Shown: piece by piece, positions 43,921-53,068 of the stretch
Position numbering within the stretch: position 1 is the stretch's first letter
Layout of the letters: every line of letters begins with the position of its first letter
Source: Rhizobium sp. Root1203
GTDB taxonomy: Bacteria > Pseudomonadota > Alphaproteobacteria > Rhizobiales > Rhizobiaceae
Length of the DNA: 64,000 nucleotides
Direction: 5' to 3'
Assembly (NCBI RefSeq): GCF_001424945.1
Contig: NZ_LMCW01000013.1
Span: 542-64,541, forward strand
Notes under the pieces: generated by a model
Told to the model about the DNA's origin: nothing
Database searches by the model: none
Seen by the model: the letters and a program-made list of their open reading frames with translations, nothing else
Made by a program: the position numbers and the translations under genes

Positions 43921-44129
43921 CTAGCCGCGTTCTCTCGGTTAACCTCAAAATGACCTTCGCTCATTCGAATAAGCGGCGGCGCAGCCAGCTCGTCTCGCGC
44001 GTAGCGAACCACGGACAAAGCAGCAGCAAGAGCAATGACAGCAACAATCAGACCCATGCCGCAGTGCCGAAGAAGCATTTCCCTCCTCTTTCCAATCCAG
44101 ATCATGGGTCCGTTCGCTGACTTGCGCAT
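43731..44129 (-). pseudogene. Small membrane-anchored ORF, probably truncated
   Basis: From ATG 44129, 2 bases after the ribBA stop, the frame gives MRKSANGPMIWIGKRREMLL and a membrane segment (GLIVAVIALAAALSVV, residues about 25-40). A polar stretch to about 43925 follows. From there on the frame is merely antisense to the IS110 remnant. The position suggests a fourth gene of the ALDH-flavin reductase-ribBA operon cut off by mobile-element debris. No family was recognised. Confidence 0.4.
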
Positions 44130-44130
44130 G

Positions 44131-45354
44131 TTATCCAGCCTCAAGGGTCCAGGCTGTGTCGAGGAAGTGGCCAAATTTTTCTTTCTTCGTCAGAAGGTAT
44201 GACACATTTGTTGCCTTGCACGCTGCAAGTAGACTGCGCCTACCGGTGATCTTGATCCCGCATTCCTGGATGGCTTCGAGTTTTGCTGGGCTGTTGGTCA
44301 ACAACGTGATGTCATCAATATCAAGGTCCCGCAGGATCGAAGCCGCCGCCAAATAATCACGGCTGTCATCTGGAAGGCCCAATGCGCGGTTGGCCTCAAG
44401 TGTATCGAGCCCTTGATCTTGAAGGCCATAGGCGGCGATCTTCTTCCCTAGTCCGATACCTCTTCCTTCTTGTCCACGAAGGTAGATTAGACAGCCTGCG
44501 CCTTCGTCATTGATTATCGAAAGCGCCATCTCGAGCTGCTCGCCGCAGTCACAACGGAGCGATCCGAGTACCTCCCCAGTGAGGCACTCTGAATGCACTC
44601 TGACCGGTACCCGAGTACCCTTTCTGCAGTCGCCTTTGATTAGGGCGATATGTTCGACCCCCTTGTTCAGGTCTCTATAGCTGATGGCTTTGAAGTCACC
44701 GAAACGCGTAGGCATCTCAGCCAGGCCAATCCTTTCCACGAACTGCTCGTTCTTGCGGCGGTAGGCAATCAGATCCTCGATCGTCACCAAGAGCAGCCCA
44801 TGTGCTTCGGCGAATTCGATAAGCTGTGGAAGCCGCGCCATCGAACCGTCGTCGTTGGCGATCTCACAGATCACACCTGAGGGGGAGCGCCCGGCCAGCC
44901 GCGTAAAGTCAACTGCCGCCTCTGTATGGCCTTGCCTACCCAGAACCCCTTGCGGGTTGGCCCTGAGCGGAAAAACATGGCCCGGACGTGCAAAATCCAA
45001 TGGGGTCGCATGCGGATCCACCAAGGCTCTAATTGTTGCGGCTCGATCACCTGCAGAGATGCCGCTGGTCGTTCCGGCAATGACGTCGACGGATACTGTA
45101 AACGCAGTCATCATTGATTCAGAGTTCCGGCTGACCATCAACGGCATATCGAGCTCGTCTAGCCGTTCATCAGTCATCGAAATACACACGAGACCGCGAG
45201 CATGTTTCATCATGAAAGCGATAGCCACCGGGGTAACAGCGTCCGCCGCGATGAGAATGTCGCCTTCATTTTCGCGATCTTCATCATCGACAACAATGAT
45301 CATCTCACCGCGAGCAATTGCTTCAATCGCGTCTTCAATTCGAGAAAAAGGCAT
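44131..45354 (-). CDS. ribBA: Bifunctional DHBP synthase/GTP cyclohydrolase II
   Basis: This encodes 407 residues from ATG 45354, with TGGAG upstream. The N-terminal RibB domain has DDEDRENEGDILIAADAVTP (about residues 24-43) and GRQGHTEAAVDFTRLAG. The C-terminal RibA domain has HSECLTGEVLGSLRCDCGEQL with the three zinc Cys residues, and RGQEGRGIGLGKKIAAYGLQ. Both reactions start riboflavin synthesis: ribulose 5-phosphate gives the four-carbon unit, and GTP gives the pyrimidine. The gene is cotranscribed with a flavin reductase and an aldehyde dehydrogenase behind a sigma-54 promoter. It is thus probably an inducible extra copy that supplies FMN. No FMN riboswitch was seen upstream. Confidence 0.95.
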   Translation of the reverse strand: MPFSRIEDAIEAIARGEMIIVVDDEDRENEGDILIAADAVTPVAIAFMMKHARGLVCISMTDERLDELDMPLMVSRNSESMMTAFTVSVDVIAGTTSGISAGDRAATIRALVDPHATPLDFARPGHVFPLRANPQGVLGRQGHTEAAVDFTRLAGRSPSGVICEIANDDGSMARLPQLIEFAEAHGLLLVTIEDLIAYRRKNEQFVERIGLAEMPTRFGDFKAISYRDLNKGVEHIALIKGDCRKGTRVPVRVHSECLTGEVLGSLRCDCGEQLEMALSIINDEGAGCLIYLRGQEGRGIGLGKKIAAYGLQDQGLDTLEANRALGLPDDSRDYLAAASILRDLDIDDITLLTNSPAKLEAIQECGIKITGRRSLLAACKATNVSYLLTKKEKFGHFLDTAWTLEAG

Positions 45355-45365
45355 GTTTAACTCCA

Positions 45366-45881
45366 TCAAAGGCTGCTGGTGGCTGCGACTTCAGTTTCCT
45401 GAGGTGACACTTTGACAAAGCCCTTGCGATGCCAAAGCAAGCATCGATCAGCGTTGTCGTTCGGGAGAAGAATGTCGTGGATCACCGCAACCACGATCGT
45501 GTGACTGTAGCCGTCGTGTGTATCCGCGATGCGGCAGTCGAAAGCGACGGACGCTCCGGCTAGCAAGGGCGCTCCGGTCTCTTGGAAGCACCAGAGCGCT
45601 CCTTCAAATCGATCGGCACCCTTTGCTCGCGCGAAATGACTTGCGAATGCCATCAGTGTGTCGGGTAGAACCGACACACCGAGAAAGCCTTGACGCAAGA
45701 TTGCATCATGGGCGGAGGCTGACTTGTTGATGCACACAACAAGTGACGGCGGCTCGGCAGATAGACTTGTCACCGCAGTGGCCATCAAGCCGCGAGGCAC
45801 TCCATCTTCCATGGTTGTTATCGCCGTCACTGGACCGGCGAAACGCTGCATGGCTTCACGGAAATCATCTGGCCTAATCAT
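45366..45881 (-). CDS. Flavin reductase (two-component monooxygenase partner)
   Basis: This encodes 171 residues. The FMN-binding split-barrel of the HpaC/FRP-like class is shown by FREAMQRFAGPVTAITTMEDGVPRGLMATAVTSLSAEPPSLVVCINKSAS (positions about 7-55) and the C-terminal GYSHTIVVAVIHDILL. It reduces FMN with NAD(P)H and passes FMNH2 to a flavin-dependent monooxygenase. The LLM-class monooxygenase at 57264-58370 has no other reductase partner in the window and shares the same type of sigma-54 promoter and upstream repeat, so the two are probably partners. GGAGGACATTTCG supports the start. Confidence 0.9.
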   Translation of the reverse strand: MIRPDDFREAMQRFAGPVTAITTMEDGVPRGLMATAVTSLSAEPPSLVVCINKSASAHDAILRQGFLGVSVLPDTLMAFASHFARAKGADRFEGALWCFQETGAPLLAGASVAFDCRIADTHDGYSHTIVVAVIHDILLPNDNADRCLLWHRKGFVKVSPQETEVAATSSL

Positions 45882-45917
45882 TCGAAATGTCCTCCATCGC
45901 TGGTCGGTTGCGCCGTG

Positions 45918-47354
45918 TTAGTTCGTCTCGTGGGTTACGAAACGGATGTTCGTGTACGCATCGAGAGCTTCGGAGCCACCTTCGTAGCCATAGCCCGAAT
46001 CTTTCACGCCACCGTATGGGGTCTCGGGCAAGCCAAGACCAACGTGATTGACGGAAACCATGCCTGCTTGAATGCCGTGGGCTATTCTGCGGGCGGTATT
46101 GGAGCTGGTGGTCCACGCGTATGATCCAAGTCCAAACGGCAGGCGATTTGCCTCGGCCAACGCTTCGTCGAGATCAGCAAACGAACGAACAAGTGCCACC
46201 GGTCCGAACGGCTCCTCGTTCAACGCTCGCATCTCGGTCGTAACGCCGGTTAAAACGGTTGGAGCGAAGAAATAGCCGCTGTTGCCAATACGCTCGCCCC
46301 CGGTTTCGAGTTTTGCGCCCTTGGAGACCGCGTCCTCGATCAATTCTTCTACGGCGTTGCGACGGCGTTCGTTGATAAGTGGCCCCATCTGTGTGCCATC
46401 TGCCAGTCCGTCTCCAACTTTCAGCGCTTCAGCCTTTCGCACGAAGCTTTCGACGAACTGGTCGTGCACCGTGGACTGGATCAGGAAACGGGTCGGAGAG
46501 ATACAAACCTGGCCCGCGTTGCGATATTTGGAGCCGATCAAAGCGGTGGTCGCTGCGTCGATGTTTGCGTCATCGGCAATAATGACCGGAGCATGGCCTC
46601 CAAGTTCCATCGTGACTCTTTTCATGTGCAGTCCAGCGAGCGAAGCCAACTTCTTTCCGACTGGAACGGAGCCGGTGAAAGACACTTTTCGGATGGCTGG
46701 ATGCGGCACGAGGAACTCGGAGATTTCGGCAGGATTTCCAAAGACGAGGTTCACAACGCCGGCCGGAATGCCTGCCTCTTCCAAGCAGCGGAAAAGCGCG
46801 GCTGGAGCTGCCGGAGCTTCCTCCGGTCCCTTGATGATGATCGAGCAGCCAGCCGAAAGAGCCGGACCGAGCTTGCGAACGATCTGGCTCATCGGGAAAT
46901 TCCATGGGGTAAAGCCCACGGCAGGCCCCACGGGCTCCTTCAATGCGTACTGCTGAACGGTCACCGAACGCGAGGGGACAACGCGGCCGTAGGTCCGTCG
47001 GCCTTCTTCGGCAAACCAATCGAGAAGATCCGCGCAGGAGTTGACCTCCATGCGCGATTCCGTGAGCGGCTTGCCTTCGTCGGTGGTTAGAAGCCGTGCG
47101 ATGTCTTCTACACGCTCTCGGAGCAGGGAGGCAGCCTTACGAATGACCTTGTAGCGCTCAAATGCAGACGTAGCGCTCCAGATGTTAAAACCTTCGACAA
47201 CAGCTTCGACTGCCTTTTCCAGGTCGCTCCTAGACGCGTGCGCAACCGCGCCGATTACTTCACCGTTGACGGGATTGGCGATCTCTAGCGTCTTGCCATC
47301 GCTCGCGTCAGTCCACTCCCCGCCAATGAAAAGCTTGGTATCGGTATACCTCAT
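45918..47354 (-). CDS. Aldehyde dehydrogenase (succinate-semialdehyde type)
   Basis: This encodes 478 residues from ATG 47354, with GGAG 7-8 bases upstream. The ALDH features are TPWNFPMSQIVRKLGPAL, the cofactor site SFTGSVPVGK, the base Glu in TMELGGHAPVII and the nucleophile Cys in NAGQVCISPTR (about residue 279). Overall it resembles NAD(P)-dependent succinate/glutarate-semialdehyde dehydrogenases. It probably oxidises the aldehyde released by the monooxygenase or amine oxidase of the neighbouring operon. It is the first gene of a leftward operon with a sigma-54 promoter about 52 bp upstream. Confidence 0.92.
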   Translation of the reverse strand: MRYTDTKLFIGGEWTDASDGKTLEIANPVNGEVIGAVAHASRSDLEKAVEAVVEGFNIWSATSAFERYKVIRKAASLLRERVEDIARLLTTDEGKPLTESRMEVNSCADLLDWFAEEGRRTYGRVVPSRSVTVQQYALKEPVGPAVGFTPWNFPMSQIVRKLGPALSAGCSIIIKGPEEAPAAPAALFRCLEEAGIPAGVVNLVFGNPAEISEFLVPHPAIRKVSFTGSVPVGKKLASLAGLHMKRVTMELGGHAPVIIADDANIDAATTALIGSKYRNAGQVCISPTRFLIQSTVHDQFVESFVRKAEALKVGDGLADGTQMGPLINERRRNAVEELIEDAVSKGAKLETGGERIGNSGYFFAPTVLTGVTTEMRALNEEPFGPVALVRSFADLDEALAEANRLPFGLGSYAWTTSSNTARRIAHGIQAGMVSVNHVGLGLPETPYGGVKDSGYGYEGGSEALDAYTNIRFVTHETN

Positions 47355-47406
47355 TTGAATCTCCACATCGCAGTGTTGCTGCAGGTTCGATAGTCACTTG
47401 CAGCAG

Positions 47407-47422
47407 TGCAACGGGCGTGCCA
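47407..47422 (-). promoter_or_regulatory. Sigma-54 promoter of the ALDH-flavin reductase-ribBA operon
   Basis: The minus strand reads TGGCACGCCCGTTGCA, an exact match to the consensus TGGCACG-N4-TTGCA. The predicted start is near 47396, about 42 bases upstream of the ALDH ATG. The inverted repeat at 47494-47509 is centred about 105 bp upstream of that start. Confidence 0.85.
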
Positions 47423-47493
47423 TGCTGATAACTATCTGATCTTAAGCCGAAAAAAGTCATATTGCCCATTCTGATGTCGGTAATCTCAAATCG

Positions 47494-47509
47494 GTCTCAT
47501 TCGTGAGAC
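47494..47509. promoter_or_regulatory. Upstream activator repeat GTCTCA-TTCG-TGAGAC
   Basis: A perfect inverted repeat with 6-bp arms stands between the ALDH operon and the sigma-54 regulator gene. A near-identical copy (58506-58521) lies at the same distance from the second sigma-54 promoter. It is a likely enhancer site for the adjacent regulator. Confidence 0.7.
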
Positions 47510-47584
47510 GAGACGAGACAAGCAACGTTCTTGACTTGCATCAATTTTGCCGGACTAAATGCCGAGACTTACAGGAGCTGCAGA

Positions 47585-49567
47585 ATGCTCGATATTGATG
47601 ACCACTTCCGACTGATTGAGAAGGCGGTTCTTTCTGGCGCAGATGAGACATCCGCGTCGTGGCGGACCGCGTCCTGGGCTCGGTGTCTCCAGGACTACAA
47701 GCTAGATCCTTCACGCCCACAACTCGTCGATCTGTCATCTCGTGAAATACGTTCCGAGCGTGATTTTTTCGACAACGACGTGGCTCTCGCGACTAGCGAA
47801 CTTGAATCGACTTTGATGATGATCGAAGGGGGCGGTTACAGCGCTCACTTGGCCAATTGCAATGGCGTAATTATCGCTGAGAGAAGAAGCAAGGATTCAA
47901 CCTACTATTGTGGGACCGACCGCATCGGTGCGGTATGGACGGAAGAGGTTGGAGGAACGAACGGCATCGGGACTGCTCTCAAGAACCTTACACCAACTGC
48001 CGTTTACCTTTCCGACCATTTCTTTGCCGATCTGACCGGTCAGGCATGCGCATCTGCACCATTTTTCGGGCCGGATGGCTCCGTTCTAGGGGTTGTAAAT
48101 CTCTCGACGCGAAATCCGGGCGTGCCTCAGCTGGCACACCGAGTGGTCTACGGCGTTGCTCAAATAACCGCAGATCGTTTGGAAACCGCGTACTTTCGAA
48201 AATTCTACCGTAAGTATTATACGTTGACGCTAAATATCGAGCAGCGTTCTCCAGCAATTATAGCTGTAGATTCCGATTTTCGGATCGTCGGCGCAACGCG
48301 CAACGCTCGCGCTCAATTCAGGCTCGACGACTCTTCTATCGGATCGCGCAGCTTATGGGGCGTGTTCGAGAGAATCCGAAGCAATCCCACGATAGAATAC
48401 CTGTGTGAAAACCTGCGTGAGATGCGCATGCTGGGAAGCGGGAATTTAATTGACGTCGTCCTGAAGCGGCCAATTTCAGCTTCGCCAGCAGCTCCAAGCG
48501 GCGGTGCGTTTACATCGGGAAAAACCGGTCGCGCGAGACCAGTACGGAAGATCACCTCGCTTGCGGAATGTGCCGGCAACGATCCGCAGATGGCGAGAAA
48601 TCTGAATATTCTCAAACGAGTTTTCGGAAGCGGCCTGCATGTCTTGTTGTTGGGCGAGACCGGCGTAGGAAAGGACACATTGACCCGCGCTATACATTAT
48701 GAAAGTGGACGAGCTGCCGGTCCGTTCGTGGCCTTCAACTGTTCTGCCGTTCCCGAGTCGCTCATCGACAGCGAGCTATTCGGATATAGCGCGGGAGCGT
48801 TTACAGGTGCGAGCAAAGACGGCAACTCAGGGCGTATCGTGGAAGCGGATAAGGGAACCTTATTCCTAGACGAGATCGGCGACATGCCGCTTCAATTGCA
48901 AACCCGCCTGCTTAGGTTCTTGGAAACGCAGGAGGTGATGCCCTTGGGTTCCGGAAAGGTACGCATGGTTGATGTACAAATTGTTGCGGCTACACACCAG
49001 AACCTAAACGAAAAGGTGGCGGCTGGAACGTTTCGGCAGGATTTGTTTTACCGACTTGCAGGAACGATCATCACGATACCAGCACTTCGTGAAAGAACTG
49101 ATCTAGATTTTATTATTAAAACTCTCCTCGACCAAGCGAACGAAGGTGGCTCGCCAGTATCGATCTCAAATCGAGCGATGGCGGCGCTCTTGGCTCATTC
49201 TTGGCCGGGTAATATCCGTGAGTTGCGGAACGTAATCGCTCGGGCTGCCAAGCTGGCAAGTGACGGGATCGTTCAAGAAGACGACCTGATGCTCACTCCG
49301 GCTTTTTCGCCGCGTAGTGGGCCGATCCCACCGGTCGCACCAGCCCAGCCGAACCGCGATGTTGTGGTCCCCACATTGCAAAAGAAGGACGTCAACTTGA
49401 CCATTCCGTCCAAGATCGCAGCTCACAATGCCGAGCGTGACGCAATTCTAAACGCCATAAAATTGCATGGGGGCGATGCTGTAGCTTGTGGCAAGGCGTT
49501 GGGAATTAGCCGCGCAACACTTTATCGAAAACTGAAGCAGTACAGCCTGTCATTGAGCGGGCGATAG
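47585..49567 (+). CDS. Sigma-54-dependent transcriptional activator (AcoR-like)
   Basis: This encodes 660 residues from ATG 47585, with CAGGAG 8 bases upstream. The N-terminal GAF-type sensor has EEVGGTNGIGTALKNLTPTAVYLSDHFF (positions about 118-146). A PAS-like segment follows (about 215-260). The AAA+ domain has Walker A GETGVGKDTL (about 358), the GAFTGA sigma-54 contact loop and Walker B GTLFLDEIGDMP. The C-terminal Fis-type helix-turn-helix is DAVACGKALGISRATLYRKL. This is the AcoR/acetoin-operon class of enhancer-binding proteins that sense a small molecule directly. It is flanked by two operons with sigma-54 promoters, which it very probably activates. Confidence 0.95.
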   Translation: MLDIDDHFRLIEKAVLSGADETSASWRTASWARCLQDYKLDPSRPQLVDLSSREIRSERDFFDNDVALATSELESTLMMIEGGGYSAHLANCNGVIIAERRSKDSTYYCGTDRIGAVWTEEVGGTNGIGTALKNLTPTAVYLSDHFFADLTGQACASAPFFGPDGSVLGVVNLSTRNPGVPQLAHRVVYGVAQITADRLETAYFRKFYRKYYTLTLNIEQRSPAIIAVDSDFRIVGATRNARAQFRLDDSSIGSRSLWGVFERIRSNPTIEYLCENLREMRMLGSGNLIDVVLKRPISASPAAPSGGAFTSGKTGRARPVRKITSLAECAGNDPQMARNLNILKRVFGSGLHVLLLGETGVGKDTLTRAIHYESGRAAGPFVAFNCSAVPESLIDSELFGYSAGAFTGASKDGNSGRIVEADKGTLFLDEIGDMPLQLQTRLLRFLETQEVMPLGSGKVRMVDVQIVAATHQNLNEKVAAGTFRQDLFYRLAGTIITIPALRERTDLDFIIKTLLDQANEGGSPVSISNRAMAALLAHSWPGNIRELRNVIARAAKLASDGIVQEDDLMLTPAFSPRSGPIPPVAPAQPNRDVVVPTLQKKDVNLTIPSKIAAHNAERDAILNAIKLHGGDAVACGKALGISRATLYRKLKQYSLSLSGR

Positions 49568-49619
49568 GAAAATGCGGCTACCGTTCACCAAGAGAGGACG
49601 GGCAAACGAGTAGCTTGGA

Positions 49620-49973
49620 TCAAACGGCAGCCTGTAGGGCTATCTCTATCAAAATCTCTTCGGCTGCCATGTTCGCCTCGACAGTCGCACGGGCGGGTAA
49701 GGCCTCTTCAGGTATCCAGCTTTCCCAGGCCTGGTTCATCGCAGCGAAATCTCTGGTGATGTTTTTGAGCCAAATCTGCGCAAAAAGTATCTTCGATTTA
49801 TCTGTGCCTGCGACTTCCAAAAGATGATCCATGCGGTCGAGCAATTGTTTGGTCTGACCGGCAATGTCTTGTGTTCTGTCGGTGGGAACTTGGCCGGTGA
49901 CATAGGCAACGCCGTTATGAACGAGGACGTGGCTGAGCCGCTTCCCATTCTTCTCGAATCTTTGGATGGACAT
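49620..49973 (-). CDS. RidA-family enamine/imine deaminase
   Basis: This encodes 117 residues of a trimeric YjgF/YER057c/UK114 protein: LSHVLVHNGVAYVTGQVPTD (positions about 13-32) and the C-terminal ARATVEANMAAEEILIEIALQAAV. The Arg of R-A-T-V-E occupies the site that in RidA binds the carboxylate of 2-imino acids. The protein hydrolyses reactive imines released by amine-oxidising flavoenzymes. It is the last gene of the leftward operon directly after a DAO-type oxidase, the enzyme class that makes such imines, so the pairing makes sense. Confidence 0.9.
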   Translation of the reverse strand: MSIQRFEKNGKRLSHVLVHNGVAYVTGQVPTDRTQDIAGQTKQLLDRMDHLLEVAGTDKSKILFAQIWLKNITRDFAAMNQAWESWIPEEALPARATVEANMAAEEILIEIALQAAV

Positions 49974-49997
49974 GATTCCCCTTCGTCGTCTTCTGGA

Positions 49998-51425
49998 TTA
50001 GCGCATGCCAATACGCATGCCGATCATTCGCGGAACCTCGGCGATGCCTCGCGCCACCAACGGCTGAGGCAGCCCTGCGTCCTGAGCGTCCTCGCACTTA
50101 ACGATGGCGTTTCTGATTATTGAGCCACCTACGTAGCGGAACGGTTCCAATGGAAAATTGACCCTGGTTCTGTTGCAGAACACTGAATTCGACCATTGAT
50201 CCTTTTCACCAAGGACGATCGAAGCAAGGCATTCACCGGCAATGACCGTGGCGTTCACCCCGTGGCCGGAGTAGCCCGAACCATAATGAATGCGTGTACC
50301 TGCGGCAGTTCCGAAGTAGGGCAAACGATCCGACGTCACTTCAATCGGAAAGCCCCAGGTAGACACAACAGCAGACATTCCGGGAAAGAACCGCCGAAGG
50401 CCGATCTTGGCTCTTTCAAGGCTTGGCTCGTCTCGCCTTAGGGCAGCGGCACTATGGTTGTTGCCGAAGCCGATCGGGCCAGAGCCCGTGCCCATCAAGA
50501 TTCTGCCGTCTCGCGTGCGCCGAAAGTAATGGGTGAACATACGCAGGTCGGCAATGCCGCGTGCGGCCTTGTAGCCAATCCGTTCCAATTCGAGTTCATT
50601 GCGCTCTGACATAGCAGGGAAGCTGGAAAAGAGCGTTGTCGTCCGTCCCACAGATGGGATGGCCATGGTGCCAGTGTAATTCGCCAACACCACGTCACGC
50701 GCGGTGACACCCCCCTGCGATGTCGCGACAAAGCATGGCGACCCTTGCTGGACCGAGATCACAGGAGTGTTTTCGTAGATATCGATGCCGAGTTGAATGG
50801 CTTTTTCGCGAACTGCCGCAGCTAAACGCGCAGGATGGACGGTCGCGCCTTCGGAGAAGAACAGTCCCTCCTCAAATTTCGGAGAATTGCACAGCGACAA
50901 AAGGTCTGACTTTCCCACCCGCCGCACGGTATCCGGCACGCCTAATTCGCGGGCGACAGTTATGAAGGCAGCTAGCTTCGACTTCTGAGCTTCGGATGTT
51001 GCAACGCGCAGATAGCCTTCTTCGACCCACCAAACATCATTTGGCTTCGAAGTTGCAAAAGCTCGAAGCTTTTTCTGGGCCAAAGTCCCCAATCGTGCGG
51101 CTTCAAGCGCTTTGTCGGCTCCATAGAAAGATATCAGCGTTGGAAGTGCGCCCCAATAGCCGTGAACATTACCGCCGTTTCGAGAACTGGCTCCGTCGCC
51201 ACATCGATAAGCGTCAAGCACCACAATCCTTAGCTTCGGGGAGCGCTCCTTCAGAGCTATGGCTGTCCACAGGCCGGTAAACCCGCCGCCAACGATGGCA
51301 ACGTCCGCGTCGATTTTGCGGTCTAGGGTGGGTTTTATCCCAACCTTCGAGGTAGCGCGAACATCGAGTTGCCACCAGGAAAAATTACCTGGATCATCAG
51401 CTGGAACGGCGGGCAGCAGGTCCAT
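49998..51425 (-). CDS. FAD-dependent oxidoreductase (DAO family)
   Basis: This encodes 475 residues from ATG 51425, which overlaps the GMC stop region; the longer frame to 51488 lies inside that gene. The FAD-binding motif is DVAIVGGGFTGLWTAIAL (about residues 39-56), followed by GDGASSRNGGNVHGYWG, where G-A-S-x-R-N-G-G is the hallmark of amine/amino-acid oxidases such as PuuB and glycine/sarcosine oxidases. GYSGHGVNATVIAGECLA near the C-terminus closes the FAD site. It probably oxidises an amine or amino acid to an imine, which the RidA gene product downstream would hydrolyse. Confidence 0.9.
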   Translation of the reverse strand: MDLLPAVPADDPGNFSWWQLDVRATSKVGIKPTLDRKIDADVAIVGGGFTGLWTAIALKERSPKLRIVVLDAYRCGDGASSRNGGNVHGYWGALPTLISFYGADKALEAARLGTLAQKKLRAFATSKPNDVWWVEEGYLRVATSEAQKSKLAAFITVARELGVPDTVRRVGKSDLLSLCNSPKFEEGLFFSEGATVHPARLAAAVREKAIQLGIDIYENTPVISVQQGSPCFVATSQGGVTARDVVLANYTGTMAIPSVGRTTTLFSSFPAMSERNELELERIGYKAARGIADLRMFTHYFRRTRDGRILMGTGSGPIGFGNNHSAAALRRDEPSLERAKIGLRRFFPGMSAVVSTWGFPIEVTSDRLPYFGTAAGTRIHYGSGYSGHGVNATVIAGECLASIVLGEKDQWSNSVFCNRTRVNFPLEPFRYVGGSIIRNAIVKCEDAQDAGLPQPLVARGIAEVPRMIGMRIGMR

Positions 51426-51426
51426 G

Positions 51427-53040
51427 TCACTCCCCGGCCAGGCGGAATTCAAGCGGAATCTTGTTCCCGCGTATGAAGTCTGAGGCACGCTCGCCGACCA
51501 TGATGGCTGGTGCGTTCAGGTTCCCCGACGGCACACGCGGCAGAATGGAGGTGTCTGCCACCCTCAGACCGTCGATGCCTCTCACGCGCAGTTGAGGATC
51601 GACAACAGCCATGTCGTCGGTGCCCATCTTGCATGCGCCGGAAGGATGGAGTGCGCCTTGTCCGGTATCTTTGACGAACTGCATTCTTTCAGCCTTGGTC
51701 TTCAATATGCCACCCGGCCGGTAAGGCTCGCCGACATACTTCGACATCGACTTCTGCTGCAGAATTTCCTGTCCAATGCGCACACCCTCGGCAAGGCACT
51801 CGACGTCGTATTCTTCGGCCAGATAGTTCGGATTGACCATTGGGAAGACGCTGGGGTCAGCGCTTTTCAGCTTCACGAAGCCGCGAGACCGGGGACGGGA
51901 TTGATAGACATTGGTTGTGCACCCATTGCCGCTCGGGGTGGAGTCTGATCCCTCTTCGACACCGGCTCCGGGGAGGAAGTGATACTGCAGCGTTGGCAGT
52001 TTGTCGTCGGCCGCGCCGTACCAGCACATTCCGCCTTCGCAAACGTTGGACGTGACAGGGCCGTTGCGGAATAGAGCGTACTGCAAGCCAGCCCAAGCCT
52101 GCCATCTAAGCTTCTTGTACTTATCGTAGCTATGAGGACCGGTAAGCTCTGATATCAAGAACATGTCGAAATGATCTTGGAGATTTTGACCGACGCCAGG
52201 AAGGTCATGCACCACGGGTACACCAAGTTCCCGTAGGTGATCAGCAGGGCCGATACCAGACAAAAGCAGAAGGTGGGGCGATCCGATGGCACCTGAACAG
52301 ACCACCACTTCCTGGCTGGCCATTTCACGCACGACGTTCCCGTTGTGCAGGTATTCAACGCCAATCGCTCTGTTGCTCTCAATGAGAATCTTGAGGGCCT
52401 TGGTCTTGGTCTGCACCGTCAGGTTCTTGCGCTTGCGGGCCGGACGAAGGTATGCAGCAGCAGCGCTGCAACGGAGGCCATTTTTCATGGTTACCTGGTA
52501 GAAGCCAACCCCCGCCTGATTCCCGGAGTTGAAGTCGGGATTGAAATTGACGCCGTATTCTTGAGCGGCCTTAACCCAGGCCTTCGTTAGATAGTGGGTA
52601 TGCCTCTGATCTGAGACGGATAGCGGGCCTTCAGTCCCATGAACCTCTCCAGCGAAGCGTTCGTTGTTCTCCGCCTTCTTGAAGTAGGGCAGAACATCCT
52701 TGTATGCCCAGCCATCACACCCTTCGGCGGCCCAAGTATCATAGTCTTGCGGGATTCCGCGCATGTAGACCATCGCGTTCACCGAGCTGCCGCCGCCAAG
52801 CACGCGTCCCTGCACAAATTCTGGCGTCGCGCCGCCCTGATGCATCTGCGGCTCAAGCCGGTAGCGGGTAAGCATGTTGCTCTTGGACGTTTTGTAATAC
52901 GTCACCGGCAGATGGATATAAGGACTCCAGTCGCGGGCGCCTTGTTCCAAAAGCAGCACTGTGCTGTCAGGATTTTCGCTGAGCCGGGATGCAATTGTGC
53001 AACCTGCCGAACCGCCACCTACCACGATGTAATCGTACAT
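51427..53040 (-). CDS. GMC-family FAD oxidoreductase
   Basis: This encodes 537 residues. The Rossmann motif is DYIVVGGGSAGCTIASRL (about residues 3-20), signature 1 is GGGSSVNAMVYMRG (about 82-95), signature 2 is SGAIGSPHLLLLSGIG, and the catalytic His is in ALHPSGACKMG (about 465). It is of the choline/alcohol dehydrogenase type and similar in plan to the GMC enzyme at 26945-28561. It probably oxidises a hydroxyl group of the imported substrate to an aldehyde. ATG 53040 is used; a TTG two codons earlier is possible. It follows the ABC ATPase gene by 28 bases. Confidence 0.92.
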   Translation of the reverse strand: MYDYIVVGGGSAGCTIASRLSENPDSTVLLLEQGARDWSPYIHLPVTYYKTSKSNMLTRYRLEPQMHQGGATPEFVQGRVLGGGSSVNAMVYMRGIPQDYDTWAAEGCDGWAYKDVLPYFKKAENNERFAGEVHGTEGPLSVSDQRHTHYLTKAWVKAAQEYGVNFNPDFNSGNQAGVGFYQVTMKNGLRCSAAAAYLRPARKRKNLTVQTKTKALKILIESNRAIGVEYLHNGNVVREMASQEVVVCSGAIGSPHLLLLSGIGPADHLRELGVPVVHDLPGVGQNLQDHFDMFLISELTGPHSYDKYKKLRWQAWAGLQYALFRNGPVTSNVCEGGMCWYGAADDKLPTLQYHFLPGAGVEEGSDSTPSGNGCTTNVYQSRPRSRGFVKLKSADPSVFPMVNPNYLAEEYDVECLAEGVRIGQEILQQKSMSKYVGEPYRPGGILKTKAERMQFVKDTGQGALHPSGACKMGTDDMAVVDPQLRVRGIDGLRVADTSILPRVPSGNLNAPAIMVGERASDFIRGNKIPLEFRLAGE

Positions 53041-53068
53041 TTTCAATACCTAACTTAAATGTATCGGC

